Positions 12,601 through 24,608 are shown, counted from the stretch's first letter. The stretch is DNA of 64,000 nucleotides from Macrotrachela quadricornifera (GCA_022393335.1 JAJEKB010020415.1:426814-490813), one strand, 5' to 3'. Notes: a model not told the origin generated them from the sequence alone. Translations and numbers: made by a program.

Positions 12601-14404
12601 ATTTAGAAAATGCTGAATGCATTGTTTTTTGCCTATGATAAAAATAAATGTTGTTATTTTTTTTTCGTTTATGATATGATTTGGACATTGTTTTGAAGAT
12701 GTCATTGAATAGAGCTCGTCGAGCTGTATCTGGCACACCATGATCTAGATTTGGCACGAACAATGGAATGAATCGTTCTGAGAAAAAGGTGAACCTGTCG
12801 CCAACTTCCCTTACATAACGTTGGCATACAATTGAACATGAATGAGGAAGATGAATAACTGATTGGAAATGGCATACGTTGCCTTTTGTCATGCTATGTT
12901 CCAAAAAAAGAACATGTATAACAGTGAATTACATATCATTCCATAGATCTGATGCTGATCTATCCAATGATGTGTCTTTGAACTTTGACACATGTGTGAT
13001 GGTGAATAGGTGAATAGGTGAATGGAATTCCTGACAACAACATAGGAGTTACTTTTTTGGCGTATCAAGATTCAAAATCTGTACGAACAATACTTCTTTA
13101 TACTTCAATTGATAGAACTAAACCAGAACAGTCGATTCATACGTCTATCATCATTGGCACATATTCTAGCGTTAATCTAGATGGTAAATATCTGACAATC
13201 AACATACATATGAAGTTATTAAAACTTCGTATTCGAAAAAATCACAAAGAGTATATTCAGTGATACCTTTTTTGCTAGATCTCAACGAGATCTATCGAAT
13301 GACATACGTATTTGCGCTGGCACATATTGTCAGATGAATTTGATCAGATAAATTTTCTAATATACGCATACCTGTTGACTTTTTCTGATATTGTCTTAAA
13401 AGATAATATAGGTAGCACTGAAATATCTCTTATTCGATAAAAATAGATGAGATCTATTGAATAGTATGATCAACAGCTGCGGCACATATTGTGACATGAA
13501 TGCACAAACGAAATTCTTAATAATAAAGATACCTGCGGAGTTTCTTGGACGCTAAAAATGAAAAGATAATATAGATTTAATTAAATTACATTCGATTTCG
13601 AACAACTAAATGAGAGACGTTTAAAATAATATCCATATAAATATTGATACATGTGTCAGAGTCAATATGTACGTTTCGATGTAAATTTGGGTTTGTCCTA
13701 AGCATCAAGGCTTTTCATGTATAGGTCTTATGTAAGGTTTACCATACTTTTTTCACAGCTATTAATGAAAGATAACGATAAATTTCATTTCCTATGATCA
13801 AATTACCTCAGATTTGATAAATCTTCAAAGTTTCTATTGAATATACGTGTCTGTGTGTGTTGAATATCGAGTAGATGATGTTATCATGTATGTCAGAACA
13901 TATAACGAGTTGTTAAATCCGGTTTATCGATTTCAATGTATTAACTTATATACCATTCGATAGATTTTTTCATTCTGAATCGAATGAAATCAGTTTTATG
14001 AACGGCACAAATCGTAGAACGAATTGATACGTGATATACATGATGAATGGTGAATTTTCAAGGTTTTATAAGCGATTCCATTGAAACTATGATCTGAATA
14101 ACGCAAATGAGCATACCAATCGATAGAGCAAGTCGAGATGTATCGAAATCTATGGTTGTTTTTAAATTCTGAAGCGAGAGATCGAATATTTTTGGAAAAT
14201 ACAGTTTTTGCGAGTTTGTTCGCATGGAAAAAAAAGACTTTTTGATAACTACAGGACATAATGTGATGTTCGTTAAGAAAGAACATATTCTAATCAATAG
14301 AGCTCGATGGGTTCTACCTGGCACACAGTAAAGAATAGGTGGCACACCAAGTGGAACGAATCGTATTTTCTAAAACTCGAATCGGCTGCCAACTTCACTT
14401 ACAT
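9686..14404. repeat. 4.7-kb fold-back element built from about 160-bp degenerate repeats
   Basis: The outer ~420 bp on each side are near-identical inverted repeats starting ATGTAAGTGAA (9686) and ending TTCACTTACAT (14404). The interior is filled by a diverged unit of about 160-165 bp. In the left half one orientation recurs near 10410, 10575, 10735, 10900, 11065 and 11230 (GTGCCAA.GTTGA...CGATAGATCTCA). In the right half the complement recurs near 11850, 12005, 12175, 12335 and 13285 (AGATCTATCGAATGAGACATG...TTGGCACA). Units switch direction near 11.6 kb. Open frames in both end repeats mirror each other, carry no known domain and are probably not genes. Could be a fold-back transposon or an inverted satellite array. 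Confidence 0.75.
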
Positions 14405-14599
14405 AAAGTTATTTTGAGAATGAAAAAATAACTTATCAGTTTCGACTATTCATTATTTTTGAGTAAGATTAAATATTTTCTTTAAATTAGATTGATTGAG
14501 AAAATTAAGCAACCAAAAGAGAATAGTAAATTTTACTACAAATTGGTTAAAAGATAATAATATGAAGACGGGTGCATCCCCTAGTGAAAATACTCGCTC

Positions 14600-14770
14600 A
14601 GCGAGTACGACCTTCCAGCATGAGTACTCAAATTACTCAAGTGAGTACTCACAAAAATTCATGAGTATTTTTACTTATTGAGTACTCTGATTAGTAATAA
14701 TATGGTTCTTGCTTGTTTTGTTTTACTCGTAAGTAGTGATATGAGTACTCAATGTAGTACTCTTGTGTTT
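14600..14770. promoter_or_regulatory. Left subterminal GAGTACTC motif cluster of the CACTA-like element
   Basis: The palindrome GAGTACTC or close variants occurs at about 14620, 14650, 14679 and 14743, with GAGTAC and GTACTC half-sites between. Clustered short subterminal repeats are typical transposase or accessory-protein binding sites in CACTA elements. The matching cluster is at the other end. Confidence 0.6.
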
Positions 14771-15131
14771 TTTTTCGTAGAAAATTCAATAAAACATTTA
14801 TGCATTTTGAAACACAGAAGAAAAAAAATTGATATAAAATAAATCAAATATATTTTGTACAATCTATACAGTATTGAAAAACTATTTTATTAAATTTTAT
14901 CAATTTCTTCTTGTTTAATATTTTTAAGCAACAAAATAGTTATATTGTTTATAGGAAAGAAAAAGAATATATACAATTGGACGTTTCCACGTGTTTGTTT
15001 GTTTTTCAAATCAACGTTCATTAGCTAAATGAGAAATTCAAGTTCTTTTCAATATGTTTATACATTTTTTCAAAAAATTGTTTTGTTGGATATAATGAAT
15101 TATTGATATTTGCTAATTGAAATAAAATTCA

Positions 15132-18100
15132 ATGCAACACAACTTATATTTATTTAGAAAAATTACAATAATATATAGTTTTGAGGCAGATTGTTTATTT
15201 GATGTTAATCGTGAGCAGAAGTTATATTCATATTGTAATTTATCAATTTATGATGCATGTATGGAAATAATCAAACTTTCTCGGGATTTGAATCTAAACA
15301 AATTACAAATGCAACGTTTATTGACCGAATTACGTTTATTACTACCAACAGAGAACAAACTGCCACGTACAGTATCCAGTCTCCTAAAATTAGTCGGTAA
15401 GTACTCATTATTTTTTAGCAGTATCATTGTCATGACTTGTCATAACGTTTGTCTTTTCTTTACTATAGATATTGATTGCTCTAAGAAAGTTACTTATCAC
15501 TGTCGTGGTTGCTTTTATCCTCTGGCATTACCTAAACAATCAACATGTAGTAATGGATGTTATATGAATAATCAACGTCGTTCATTTAAAAATGTTTGTG
15601 AACTAGTTATATGTGATGTTAAAAAAGAAATTTCATCAGTAGCAAAACGATATGTTAACTTAATCCGAGAATATCAAAATGTATCAAAACATATTCTACC
15701 TAGTGATGTATTGAACGGACAGGTTAGTAATTTCTTTCTAAACCAATCTACAATGTAATTATGAAAAATTTTAGAGAATTTATATAGTAAAGCTAAGTCA
15801 TTTTCAATTTAAGGCGGGTTATTTTAAAACAGTTTTGACTCATTTTATAATGATAAGAAGTTCCATGTATAAAAAGCATTTTTCATTTAGTGGAAACTTC
15901 CGTTTGTTCATGTTTCACCTCCAACCATAGCAAAGAACTCAGCAAATCACCGATTAACATTAAACTTGAATCGCTCTCCAGTTTGCAAGAAAATAAAAAA
16001 TCAGAAAATTTAGACGAAGTGGCATACTTTTATCCCTTCGTGTTTGATTCATATTAATGCTCAATAAAATGTAATAACTTTAAGATTTACAATTTCTCTA
16101 ACTGTATATATGGTTATTAAAGTTTGAGATAAGTAAAGTATTGATAAGAGATGTTATAGAAGCAAAACTTATATGTTATAGATAATACTATGATGGAGTA
16201 TGCCGTGTATATACAAGGAATAAATGATTCAGTTAATATTGTTCAGTCTAACTATAAAATAAGAAAATCTTAGATTTAATATTCTTAGATGTACAATTTA
16301 ACTTTAATCAGTTTTTTTTAAAGTTCACTTGCATTTAGTTACATTTAGAAGAACATAAAGCTTTGCATAACAGTGTAGCTTGTTTGAATAATAATAGACT
16401 GTAGCTGAATCATATTATTTTTACTAGATTTATAAACAATTACCATCAAATAGTTGTAATAAGATTACGTTGATGCTACATGCGGATGGCGCGCCGGTCA
16501 CCAAAGTCGGTGCAAAATCATTATGGCCCGTACAATGCACGGTGGTTGAAATTCCTCCTCCTATTAGAGATCGTACAGATGCCACAATGAGTTTCGGTGC
16601 TTGGCTAGGTGGCCATCCAAATCGAGATTTATTATGGTCTAAAATTGTTGAACAAATTTATGATTTATTTAATACTGGAATTACGGTTACTACTGATTCT
16701 GGTGAAAAGATTAAGTTTATTATTCGTGCACAATTAGCTACATTTGATTTGCCTGCTCTCGCACAAAATTGTAATATTATTCAATTTAATGGGTATGATG
16801 CCTGTCCTGATTGCGATATTCATGGTATCGCTATCGAATGCCAAATCTTTTATCCTTATTCAAAAGTACCAGCAACACCTAAAACTGATCATGATTATAT
16901 AACTTTATCAGCACGAAAAACAACTGCAGCCGCATCAAAGGGGATCAAAGGTTCAACACCATTAATGCGAATATTAATTTTTCCTCATCAAATAGTAAAA
17001 GATTATATGCATCTTGTATGTTCCGGCCATTTTAAGACGCTAGTCTCATACTGGGAAAGAATTTTATTGCCTGGTATCTTTGATCAAAGTTCAAACTATC
17101 TTATGTCCCTGGTGTTGCCTCATTCTTTAAAGTACCAATTTATTCCTCTTACACAATACTCTCAATGGAAAACAAAGATGTTTAGGTTAGAATAATTTTT
17201 AAAATATTTAGACGGAGTATTTTAAGCTTACCTGAACATTAAAATTAAACTCACATGTTTTAAGCCTGACTAGTTTGATTAAGCATTCTAAGAGTCAATG
17301 AATCAGATCTAAAATTAGTTTTAAGATTGAGTAGTATCAGTTTCAAATACATTAGCGTTAGCAATAAACACAATGCATCTGATTCAATAGTTTTGCATAA
17401 AAATTAATTATTTAAAACTCCCCTTATTAGGTGAGCCTTGCTTTTAGAAGCAGTTTCGAATGTGATTTAAGTTTCTGGATACATACATACACAAATGAAA
17501 ATTTGATCTAAAAACTTTTTTGGTCAAAATTTCGTTTCTATCATACAACATAGCTTGTTGCTTTCAACAAAATTTAACTGCTTAGTCGTCGTTGTGTAGC
17601 ACTCATAGAGAATGATTTTATGTTATTAAATATAGGTGCGCTATGAGAATATATTTAGAGTTTGATCTGAACTCGAGAAAAATGCATAACATTTAGATGT
17701 AAAAACAGTTTAACAGAAAGGGATTTTGATTTGAGTTGATTCATGAGATTATATGATTTCAGAAAAATGTAAAGTATTTTCTAGAGGTTGGTAATAATAT
17801 AACACTAAATAGATACTCCCGCATGAAAAGGTTTATCGAAAAAAATGTATCGAGAAGAACTAAGAGGCAAATCTTATAGTGAAGACTTTCTTATTATTTT
17901 ACATGCTCTATGTATTTTTTTTAATATTTTTTAGAGACTTTTTACTGTGTGTGTCGCCAGTTTTTGTGTCGTTATTTCTCCCTGATTCTCTTGCATTACA
18001 TTTTTTACATTATTTTATATATGTTCGTACTTTATATTTTTACGACGATATTACAGAATTAAATGAAATAGAAAATATTTTTAATTATTATTATGAACAT

Positions 18101-18862
18101 ATTACACACTATTACGGTGAAAAATCACAATTATGCACACTACATTTATATTCGCACCTGAAAGATCAAGTGCTCAAACATGGTGCATTGGTATTCACGT
18201 CATGTTTTGCCCGTGAGTCATACATGGGTCATTCATTAAAATGGTGTTTAGGCAATAAATATATATTGGAACAGTTTATTACTTGGTACAATGTTGATCG
18301 TTCATTAACGCCAACAAATTGTATCAAACTTAATGATATATTTCACATTGAAAAATTCGATGCAGCCTTTATGGATACACGCTTGATTCAAAACTATCAA
18401 CAAAAATTAATAATATGTTCACGCAAAAAAAATATCGATTTGATAGAGCCAAGTTTTTATTCTCGTTATAGTCGTGGTTTAAAAATGTTCCATTCACGAG
18501 CCTATACAAAAGGTGGTAATGCAATCAGTTATTTGGTTTCAGTAATAACTGTGACATGTCCAATGAGTAGAAAAACATGTTTCAGTGAAATTTTATTTTA
18601 TTTCAAATCTGCTGATCACTCTTATGCATTTATTAGAAAATATCAATGCATTAAATTTAGCATTTCAAATGCATTGTCCACAGTATCAGTACCTCAAACT
18701 ATTACTGATAGATTAAACTACTATTACGGTTTTTACAATTATAAATGCTTTTCGTACAAAATTATACCTGCATCTCATATATCAAATAAAGTTATCAATA
18801 TGAAATGGTCTAATGATATGTTCGTTTATACTGATGTTGTTTGCGAATGGGAACATGACTAA
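15132..18862 (+). CDS. CACTA-type transposase (tnp2-like), four exons
   Basis: Exons 15132-15396, 15469-15722, 16428-17185 and 17935-18862 give 734 aa; all phases agree. The protein should cut and join the element ends. The N-terminal part has a Cys cluster (CRGC...CSNGC, near residue 100). The core begins LHADGAPVTKVGAKSLWP (Asp at 193), followed by the conserved IPPPIRD, a GHPNRDLLW block, TFDLPA (Asp near 280) and a GYDACPDC zinc motif at 299-302. This matches the order in plant tnp2 (DG, WP, PP, PN, ACPxC). The fourth exon supplies WKTKMFRDFLL and HLYSHLKDQV, typical of the C-terminal half. The first intron is 72 nt with no stop, so it hides as open frame; the third is 749 nt. No lesion is seen. 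The exact catalytic triad is not assigned. Confidence 0.8.
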
Positions 18863-19031
18863 TAATTCGTAGAACTTATTCAATTTTTATACTTTTGATT
18901 GTATTCCTTAGGGCATTTAAAAAAATAAATAAATAGAATTTATTTACCTTTATCTGCTCCTTTCATCATAAATTATAGATTAATTTCTATCCATGATTTG
19001 TTTTTTATTGTTTATTGTTTATTGTTTAGAT

Positions 19032-20776
19032 ATGGACACTATGTCAACAAATTATAATCGTGTACGAAGATCAACAGCTGGAATCAACAAACGTTATGAT
19101 GAACAAAATTATTTATTGGTTTCGTTTCCACATTTGAATAAACATAGCGTTGTTCCAGCTACTTGTATTGATGTTGATCCTCTTGATAAACAAAATGGTT
19201 CCATTAAAACATTTGGATCAAGGAAAAGCTTGCGGATTGTTAGTAGTGGTAGGTTTCTTATCAGATATATATTCATCATATTTATATTATTTTTTATCTA
19301 CAGGTTCAAAAGAAGTTATGAAAGAACGTGCATCACGTTATGCTATCTCAGCTGATAGCGAAGAAGTTGAACTTGTTCATGATGAACGAGAGAATGATGA
19401 AAATCAAGATATTGATGATGATGAGTATTTGCCATCCATTCTGCATCTATCAAGTAAGGAAACTAAAAAAAGAGTTGCAATAGGTGAACAATCAAAAACA
19501 CAAAATGAGATAATTTCGGCAAATGGCAATGACCAAAAAACAACAACATCCAGTCATGAATGTTTTGATGGCACAACTTTGCCAAAAAGTATGTGACACC
19601 CTTTTTTTTTACTTTAAATTATATCTGATTAATTTATGTATCTTATTATATCAATCCAGAGACTCCGTTAAGTAATCGTCAATTCAATTTTGACCGTGTT
19701 TATTCATCAAAAACAGGAACGAAAAGGAAGCATGAAGATAATTTTGATGGAAGTTCATTGAGTGGCAGCGATGTAACAGATGATGAAGGTAGTGAGTTGT
19801 TTCTTTGCACTTAATCAAACTCAAGTCTATTTTTCACCTGTTAGACAGAGATATGTATATTATGGATAAATCTAATGAAATACGATCATTATTGAAAAAA
19901 CCTCGGTGCAAAAGAAAAAAACGAGCTGTTGAAATAGTTAATCAAGGTATAATATGCTTTTTTAAATAATACTTATATTTTGACATATACCTACTTCAAG
20001 TTGAAGAGCAATGTAATGGTTGTAAAAAACTCAATGAAGAAATTATACAATTACACAAACGACTCGATCGGTTGGAAAGATTAATACCAGTGATCAAGAA
20101 ATTTCGATTAAAGACACCTGTTGTAAGCAATATTGAATAGAAACATTAATCTGATTTAAAAATGTTATTTGTTTTATTTAACAGACATTAACGAATCAAA
20201 CAAATCAAATTGTAGGTGATAATGAAATTTATACAAAAATTAAAGTAAGTTGTGCACTTTTTTTTAGTACTTTCTCATGTAGTCTTTACTTGTATTATTA
20301 GGAAGTAACTAAAATACATCCTGATCAAATTAAGAGTACACCAACACGTCCTACAATGGTAATGAGAGAGCTAATAAGAAAAAGTGGTTATATTGGAGAT
20401 AAATCGTACTTCAAAGAACATGAAGAATTGTTTAAAGGTCAGTATAAAATTTTTAAACTTTATACCATTAGATTTATTGTAACTGTTCGTTACAGAATTT
20501 ATACAAATGAAATGTGTGATTCCTGATGACAATATAAAAGCTGTATGGAAAGAAGTCATCGATTCTCTTTCTCGACAATATATCGATGAAATACATAACA
20601 GAAAAAAAAGAGTTCATAAAGAAACACCATTACAAGTGATTAATACAACACAACTTGCACAATTACCAACGAACTCTAATGAACAAGGACCAACATCATT
20701 GACGATAACATCAGTGCTGCATAATGAACAAGAATCAGCAACGACAATATCATTAGAATCATCTCAATCAATATAA
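19032..20776 (+). CDS. Second protein of the CACTA-like element: coiled coil plus possible BEN-like domain
   Basis: Eight exons: 19032-19248, 19304-19588, 19660-19788, 19845-19946, 20001-20122, 20185-20244, 20302-20437, 20496-20776. Together they encode 443 aa with consistent phases. The N-terminus has a conserved-looking block (NYLLVSFPHLNKHSVVPAT). An acidic, low-complexity middle and a basic KPRCKRKKRA stretch (possible nuclear signal) follow. Next comes a heptad-like coiled coil (CKKLNEEIIQLHKRLDRLERL), then a helical C-terminal domain around TMVMRELIRKSGYIG and IPDDNIKAVWKEVIDSL. The latter resembles a BEN DNA-binding domain in helix order; this is tentative. By position it is the counterpart of the TnpA-like subterminal-repeat binder. 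It could instead regulate expression of the transposase. Function is inferred from context. Confidence 0.7.
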
Positions 20777-21169
20777 AAGTAAGAATAAGAAGAAAACAAA
20801 ATTTAACTTTTAATATTCATCTTAAATAGATCGATCAATATGTGATATTTTAATGGACACTATAGAACTTATATATGTGATGTTTCGTGTCATTTTTATC
20901 ATGACCATTTTAGCTTAAACTACTAGTAGTTATGTTGAAATAGAAATGCTTTAACTTTTTTATGATTAAACAAGATCTTTTATTTGCCTATTTCCTTTTT
21001 TCACTCTTTTTCTTGTCTCTTTTCGACATTCAATATTGCAACTTTCTTTGTTGTCGTTCTGTTACTCATGTTCTTTATGTTAACCTTGTTTTCTTTAAAT
21101 AATAAAAATCAAGATGATTATATTCAATCGAAAATCAACAGAAATATGACGGCATATGAAAAACACAAA

Positions 21170-21416
21170 TAGAGTACTCATAAAATTAGAAGCGAGTAGT
21201 TTCTTGTGGTACCGATTACTCTGGCGTGTGTACTCAGTAGTAGTACTCAAATACTCAAAATTTATGGTAAGTACGACGTATGAGTACTCCAACACTCAGA
21301 ATTTATGGTAAGTACGACATACGAGTACTCAAAAGTCACGAGTACTCATGAGTACTCGTGACATTTTCTAGCATGAGCACTTTTTACGTACTCGTGTCTG
21401 AGTACTTTCACTAGGG
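21170..21416. promoter_or_regulatory. Right subterminal GAGTACTC motif cluster of the CACTA-like element
   Basis: GAGTACTC or near copies recur from about 21173 to 21405, including a back-to-back CGAGTACTCATGAGTACTCG palindrome near 21340. Two 35-bp direct repeats with ATTTATGGTAAGTACGAC lie near 21258 and 21301. The motif matches the left cluster. Confidence 0.6.
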
Positions 21417-21680
21417 TCATACTCAAAATAGATTATTTATTTTTTAATTTTCTTTATAATGTCTTACTAAAGTAAAACATCTTATTATTTTCAAATGTCT
21501 ATTCATTTTTCTACAGATTTTATAGTTAGCAAATTTTTTCATCTCATGAATAATTTGTTACTTACTTCTCTTAATTGATGTTGTATTATTTTCATTACAT
21601 GTTTTTATTCTATTCTTTTTTTTATTTTCTATAGAAAATAAAAACTAAATTCAATGTTCAATCTTCATTTCTTAGATTTA

Positions 21681-22652
21681 ACGGGTGGGCCATAAAGAAT
21701 TACCCCCTCAGTATTTTGCATTTTTCTCATCTATAATTCAGGTTAGAAAAAATAAATTTTTTACAGAAAGATTCCTCGTCAAATTCTCTACAAAAGTAGA
21801 TGTTTTTATTATTTTAAATAATTTCCATTATTTTGAGACATGCGATACAATCGGTTGGTCCAAGAATTGTAACTTTCAAACACAACATTTTCTAGAACTT
21901 ATTTTTTCTATTGTTGTTCCTTTGAATATTACTGTGTTTAAGAAAACAAAATATACCACAAGGTGCAACGTGAGATGCTCTACAAACTACAAAGTAAAGT
22001 TTATTTTAATAGTATACCTTTTGTCTTCAAGTAAAACAAAACTTATGTGTTCAAATTTTGCTATTATGAGAAAATAATTCTTTTACACGAACCAGAATTC
22101 CATTTTCTTATTTTATCTTTTAATCAACTAATAGGAGTCTCCAAAAAAAAAAATGTACCATAAGATTCAGCGTGGAAAGGACTACAGTTACAAAGAACAG
22201 TTTATTTTATTTCTGTACGTTTTATGGTCAAAGAGGTCCCAAATTCTGTGCAACCAGGTTTTCATAACGGCAAAAGACTGGTCTCACAAAGTCTTTCTAT
22301 TTTTGAAAACAAAAAATACACTATTAAAATAAACTTTACTTTGTAGTTTGTAGAGCATCTCACACTGCATCTTGTGGTATATTTTGTTTTCTTAAACACA
22401 GTAATATTCAAAGGAACAACAATAGAAAAAATAAGTTCTAGAAAATGTTGTGTTTGAAAGTTGCAATTCTTGGACCAACCGATTGTATCGCATGTCTCAA
22501 AATAATGGAAATTATTTAAAATAATAAGAACATCTACTTTTGTAGAGAATTTGACGAGGAATCCTGCTGTAAAAAAATTATTTATTTCTAACCTGAATTA
22601 TAGATGAGAAAATGCAAAATACTGAGAGGGTAATTCTTTATGGCCCACCCGT
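21681..22652. mobile_element. TA-flanked fold-back element, 972 bp (Tc1/mariner-like, non-autonomous)
   Basis: The ends ACGGGTGGGCCATAAAGAAT and their complement are flanked by TA (21679-21680 and 22653-22654). Arms of about 335 bp are near-perfect inverted copies, with a loop of about 300 bp. Copy 1 of the host segment lacks the element at the matching TTTATTT site. TA duplication and GGGTGG-type ends fit Tc1/mariner. No transposase is encoded; the 130-aa open frame is a read of one arm. Confidence 0.85.
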
Positions 22653-23171
22653 TATTATTTTTCTCAAAGTTTCATAATGCATGATTTTTTTTATTATTGA
22701 TTTTATATTTATATAAAATTGATGTAGTACAATAATACTGACTAGAATATAGACTATTGATCACTAGAGTACAAAAAAACAATATATAAGCACTAACAAA
22801 ACATATAATTTTATGCAGGCAAGCATTCGATTGTTCCATTTCTCAACGATATTTTTTCAATGTAAAATTGTTTTGAATTTTAAAGTATACTATAAAATCG
22901 AATCGTTTATAGATAGAGAAATTATTTTTGGAAATTGAAGCAAAAAGAAATCTATGTCATAAACATGTCAAATAATTTTTTCTCTATGTAAATTCAGTGT
23001 GAAATTTTAATTAATACTGTCGACTTATTTTATCTAACGAGTTATTTTAATTATTTTCAATATGCATGTTGATTCTAGCTAAAAACAATTTGGTATTATA
23101 TTTGTTAATCGCAACTTCTACACAGTTCCTTATAAATTATTGCAATATCATTTAGAATATAAATAATCAAC

Positions 23172-24142
23172 ATGTCATTGGCATATATAGGTCAAGAATT
23201 GACAATTTATGGTGGCATGTTTATAGTTATTGGTGGTGTTATAGGAAATGGAATGAATATTTTAGTATTTTCAAGTGTTCGTACTTATCGTACAACGCCT
23301 TGTACATTTTATTTTCTTATTGGTTCAATGTTTAATATTCTTTATGTAACAATTAATCTTATTTCTCGTATTGTTAGCGTAGGTTTTGGTATTGATTTAA
23401 CTCGTTCATCTATTAGTTGGTGTAAAATTCGACAATTTTTTCTTGTTACTTTGAGCTTAATTACATTAAGTTGTTCATGTTTAGCTACAATCGATCAATT
23501 TTTAGTGACATCACAAAGTGCTAAACTTCGTCGTTTAAGTAGTATTAAATGGACTCGTCGAATTGTATTGATTGTAATCATTATTTGGTGTCTTCATGGA
23601 ATTCCTTTTTTGTTATTCTATAATATTTCATCAATCACAAACACATGTGTAAGTACCAATCCTTTCTATGGCAATTATAGTTCAATATACCTTCTTGGTC
23701 TTATCTGTGCTATGCCAGTTTCAATAATGGTAGGATTTGGATATTTAACTTATCGAAATATTCATCGAACAAGAGCTCTTATTGAACAACAAGCTGATCG
23801 TCAAGCAACAAAAATGACTTTAATTCAAGTGATACTTGTCGTTACTTGTATGCTACCATATGCTATTCATATTACTTATAATATAATCACATCTGGAATT
23901 AGTAAAAATTCAAATCAATTAGCTATTGAAAATTTTGTCCAAACAATTGTCAGTTTACTGCCTTATATTTATTATAGTGTATGTTTATTTATTTGTTTGT
24001 TAAAAAATCTAAAAACTATTTTTCTTGACTTCTTTTTTAGGGAAATTGTTACATGTTTTTAATTTCATCAGGTCGTTTTCGTCGAGTAATAAGAGATCGA
24101 ATATTGTATTGGAGAAGACCCAATCATATAAATCCATTGTAA
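23172..24142 (+). CDS. Rhodopsin-like seven-helix receptor, copy 2, shortened tail
   Basis: Exons 23172-23978 and 24041-24142 around a 62-nt intron at exactly the place used in copy 1 give 302 aa. The helices, TIDQF motif and the TM7 junction PYIYYS/GNCYMF are the same as in 7937-8955. Differences are scattered substitutions such as changes in the first residues and in the second extracellular loop. After WRRPNHINPL a TAA replaces the CAA of copy 1, removing the last 16 residues of the cytoplasmic tail. The flanks are duplicated too, so promoter sequences are shared. The receptor probably still folds, because the lost part lies after helix 8; an effect on regulation is possible. The ligand is unknown. 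Confidence 0.83.
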
Positions 24143-24522
24143 CAACCTGCCTTGAAAACAGCAACATTAGAAAACAACACAGACATTTAAGAAAAAAAAA
24201 TGCAATAACTTTGAACATCCACCATCGTTTTATCATATGTTTCTTTTTAATTGACATTAAAATAAAGTTATACGTTGTTATATTAACTTCAAAACTAATG
24301 AGCAACGGATTATTTGTGCATCGATGGATATGAGAGGTCTATGGAATTAATTTTCTTTATTTAGTAATACATAATACGAAAAAAAAGAAAGAATAATGAG
24401 TTAATTTTTAAAAAAACTAACTATAAAAACTTGTTTTTATAGAAATACTCAACTCAAGATAATTTTGGATTAATTAAATTAAATTAAAAATAAAAAAATC
24501 TTGTTTTTTTGTTTTGTATAGT

Positions 24523-24608
24523 TGTTTATTGACTAGTTTCGGTCAAGTTGTTACTTGACGGCATCAGAAAAAACTTTACAATAATTATAACAACAAACTT
24601 TTCACACA
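24523..24608 (-). mobile_element. Short retroelement-like tail (possible Penelope-like or LINE 3' fragment)
   Basis: About 85 bp is present here but absent at the matching place in copy 1 (near 9285). On the minus strand it reads CTGATGCCGTCAAGTAACAACTTGACCGAAACTAGTC in part and then AATAAA. Tails with CTGATG...CGAAAC are known from Penelope-like and some LINE elements (from memory). No coding capacity; family assignment is tentative. Confidence 0.4.

Larger units (their letters stand above)
14579..21416 (+). mobile_element. CACTA-like DNA transposon, 6838 bp, apparently complete
   Basis: Perfect inverted ends CCCTAGTGAAA / TTTCACTAGGG continue as a longer imperfect repeat to about 31 bp. 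Flanks are TC (14577-14578) and TC (21417-21418); copy 1 of the host segment has the empty site TGCATCATACTC with a single TC. A 2-3 bp duplication is usual for CACTA elements, and the ends read CACTA in part (TTTCACTAGGG). It carries two intron-containing genes on the plus strand with no visible disabling lesion: a tnp2-like transposase (15132-18862) and a second protein (19032-20776). Both subterminal regions hold many copies of palindromic GAGTACTC. Confidence 0.88.

Noticed and set aside
12445..12904. Two overlapping minus frames in the fold-back interior
   Set aside because: They coincide with units of the ~160-bp repeat and have no domain.
15132..15758. Continuous 208-aa protein
   Set aside because: It reads through a 72-nt intron with good splice sites (GTAAGT...TACTATAG). 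The exons join further downstream to the tnp2-like transposase.
21685..22077. 130-aa open frame
   Set aside because: It lies wholly in one arm of the 972-bp fold-back element.
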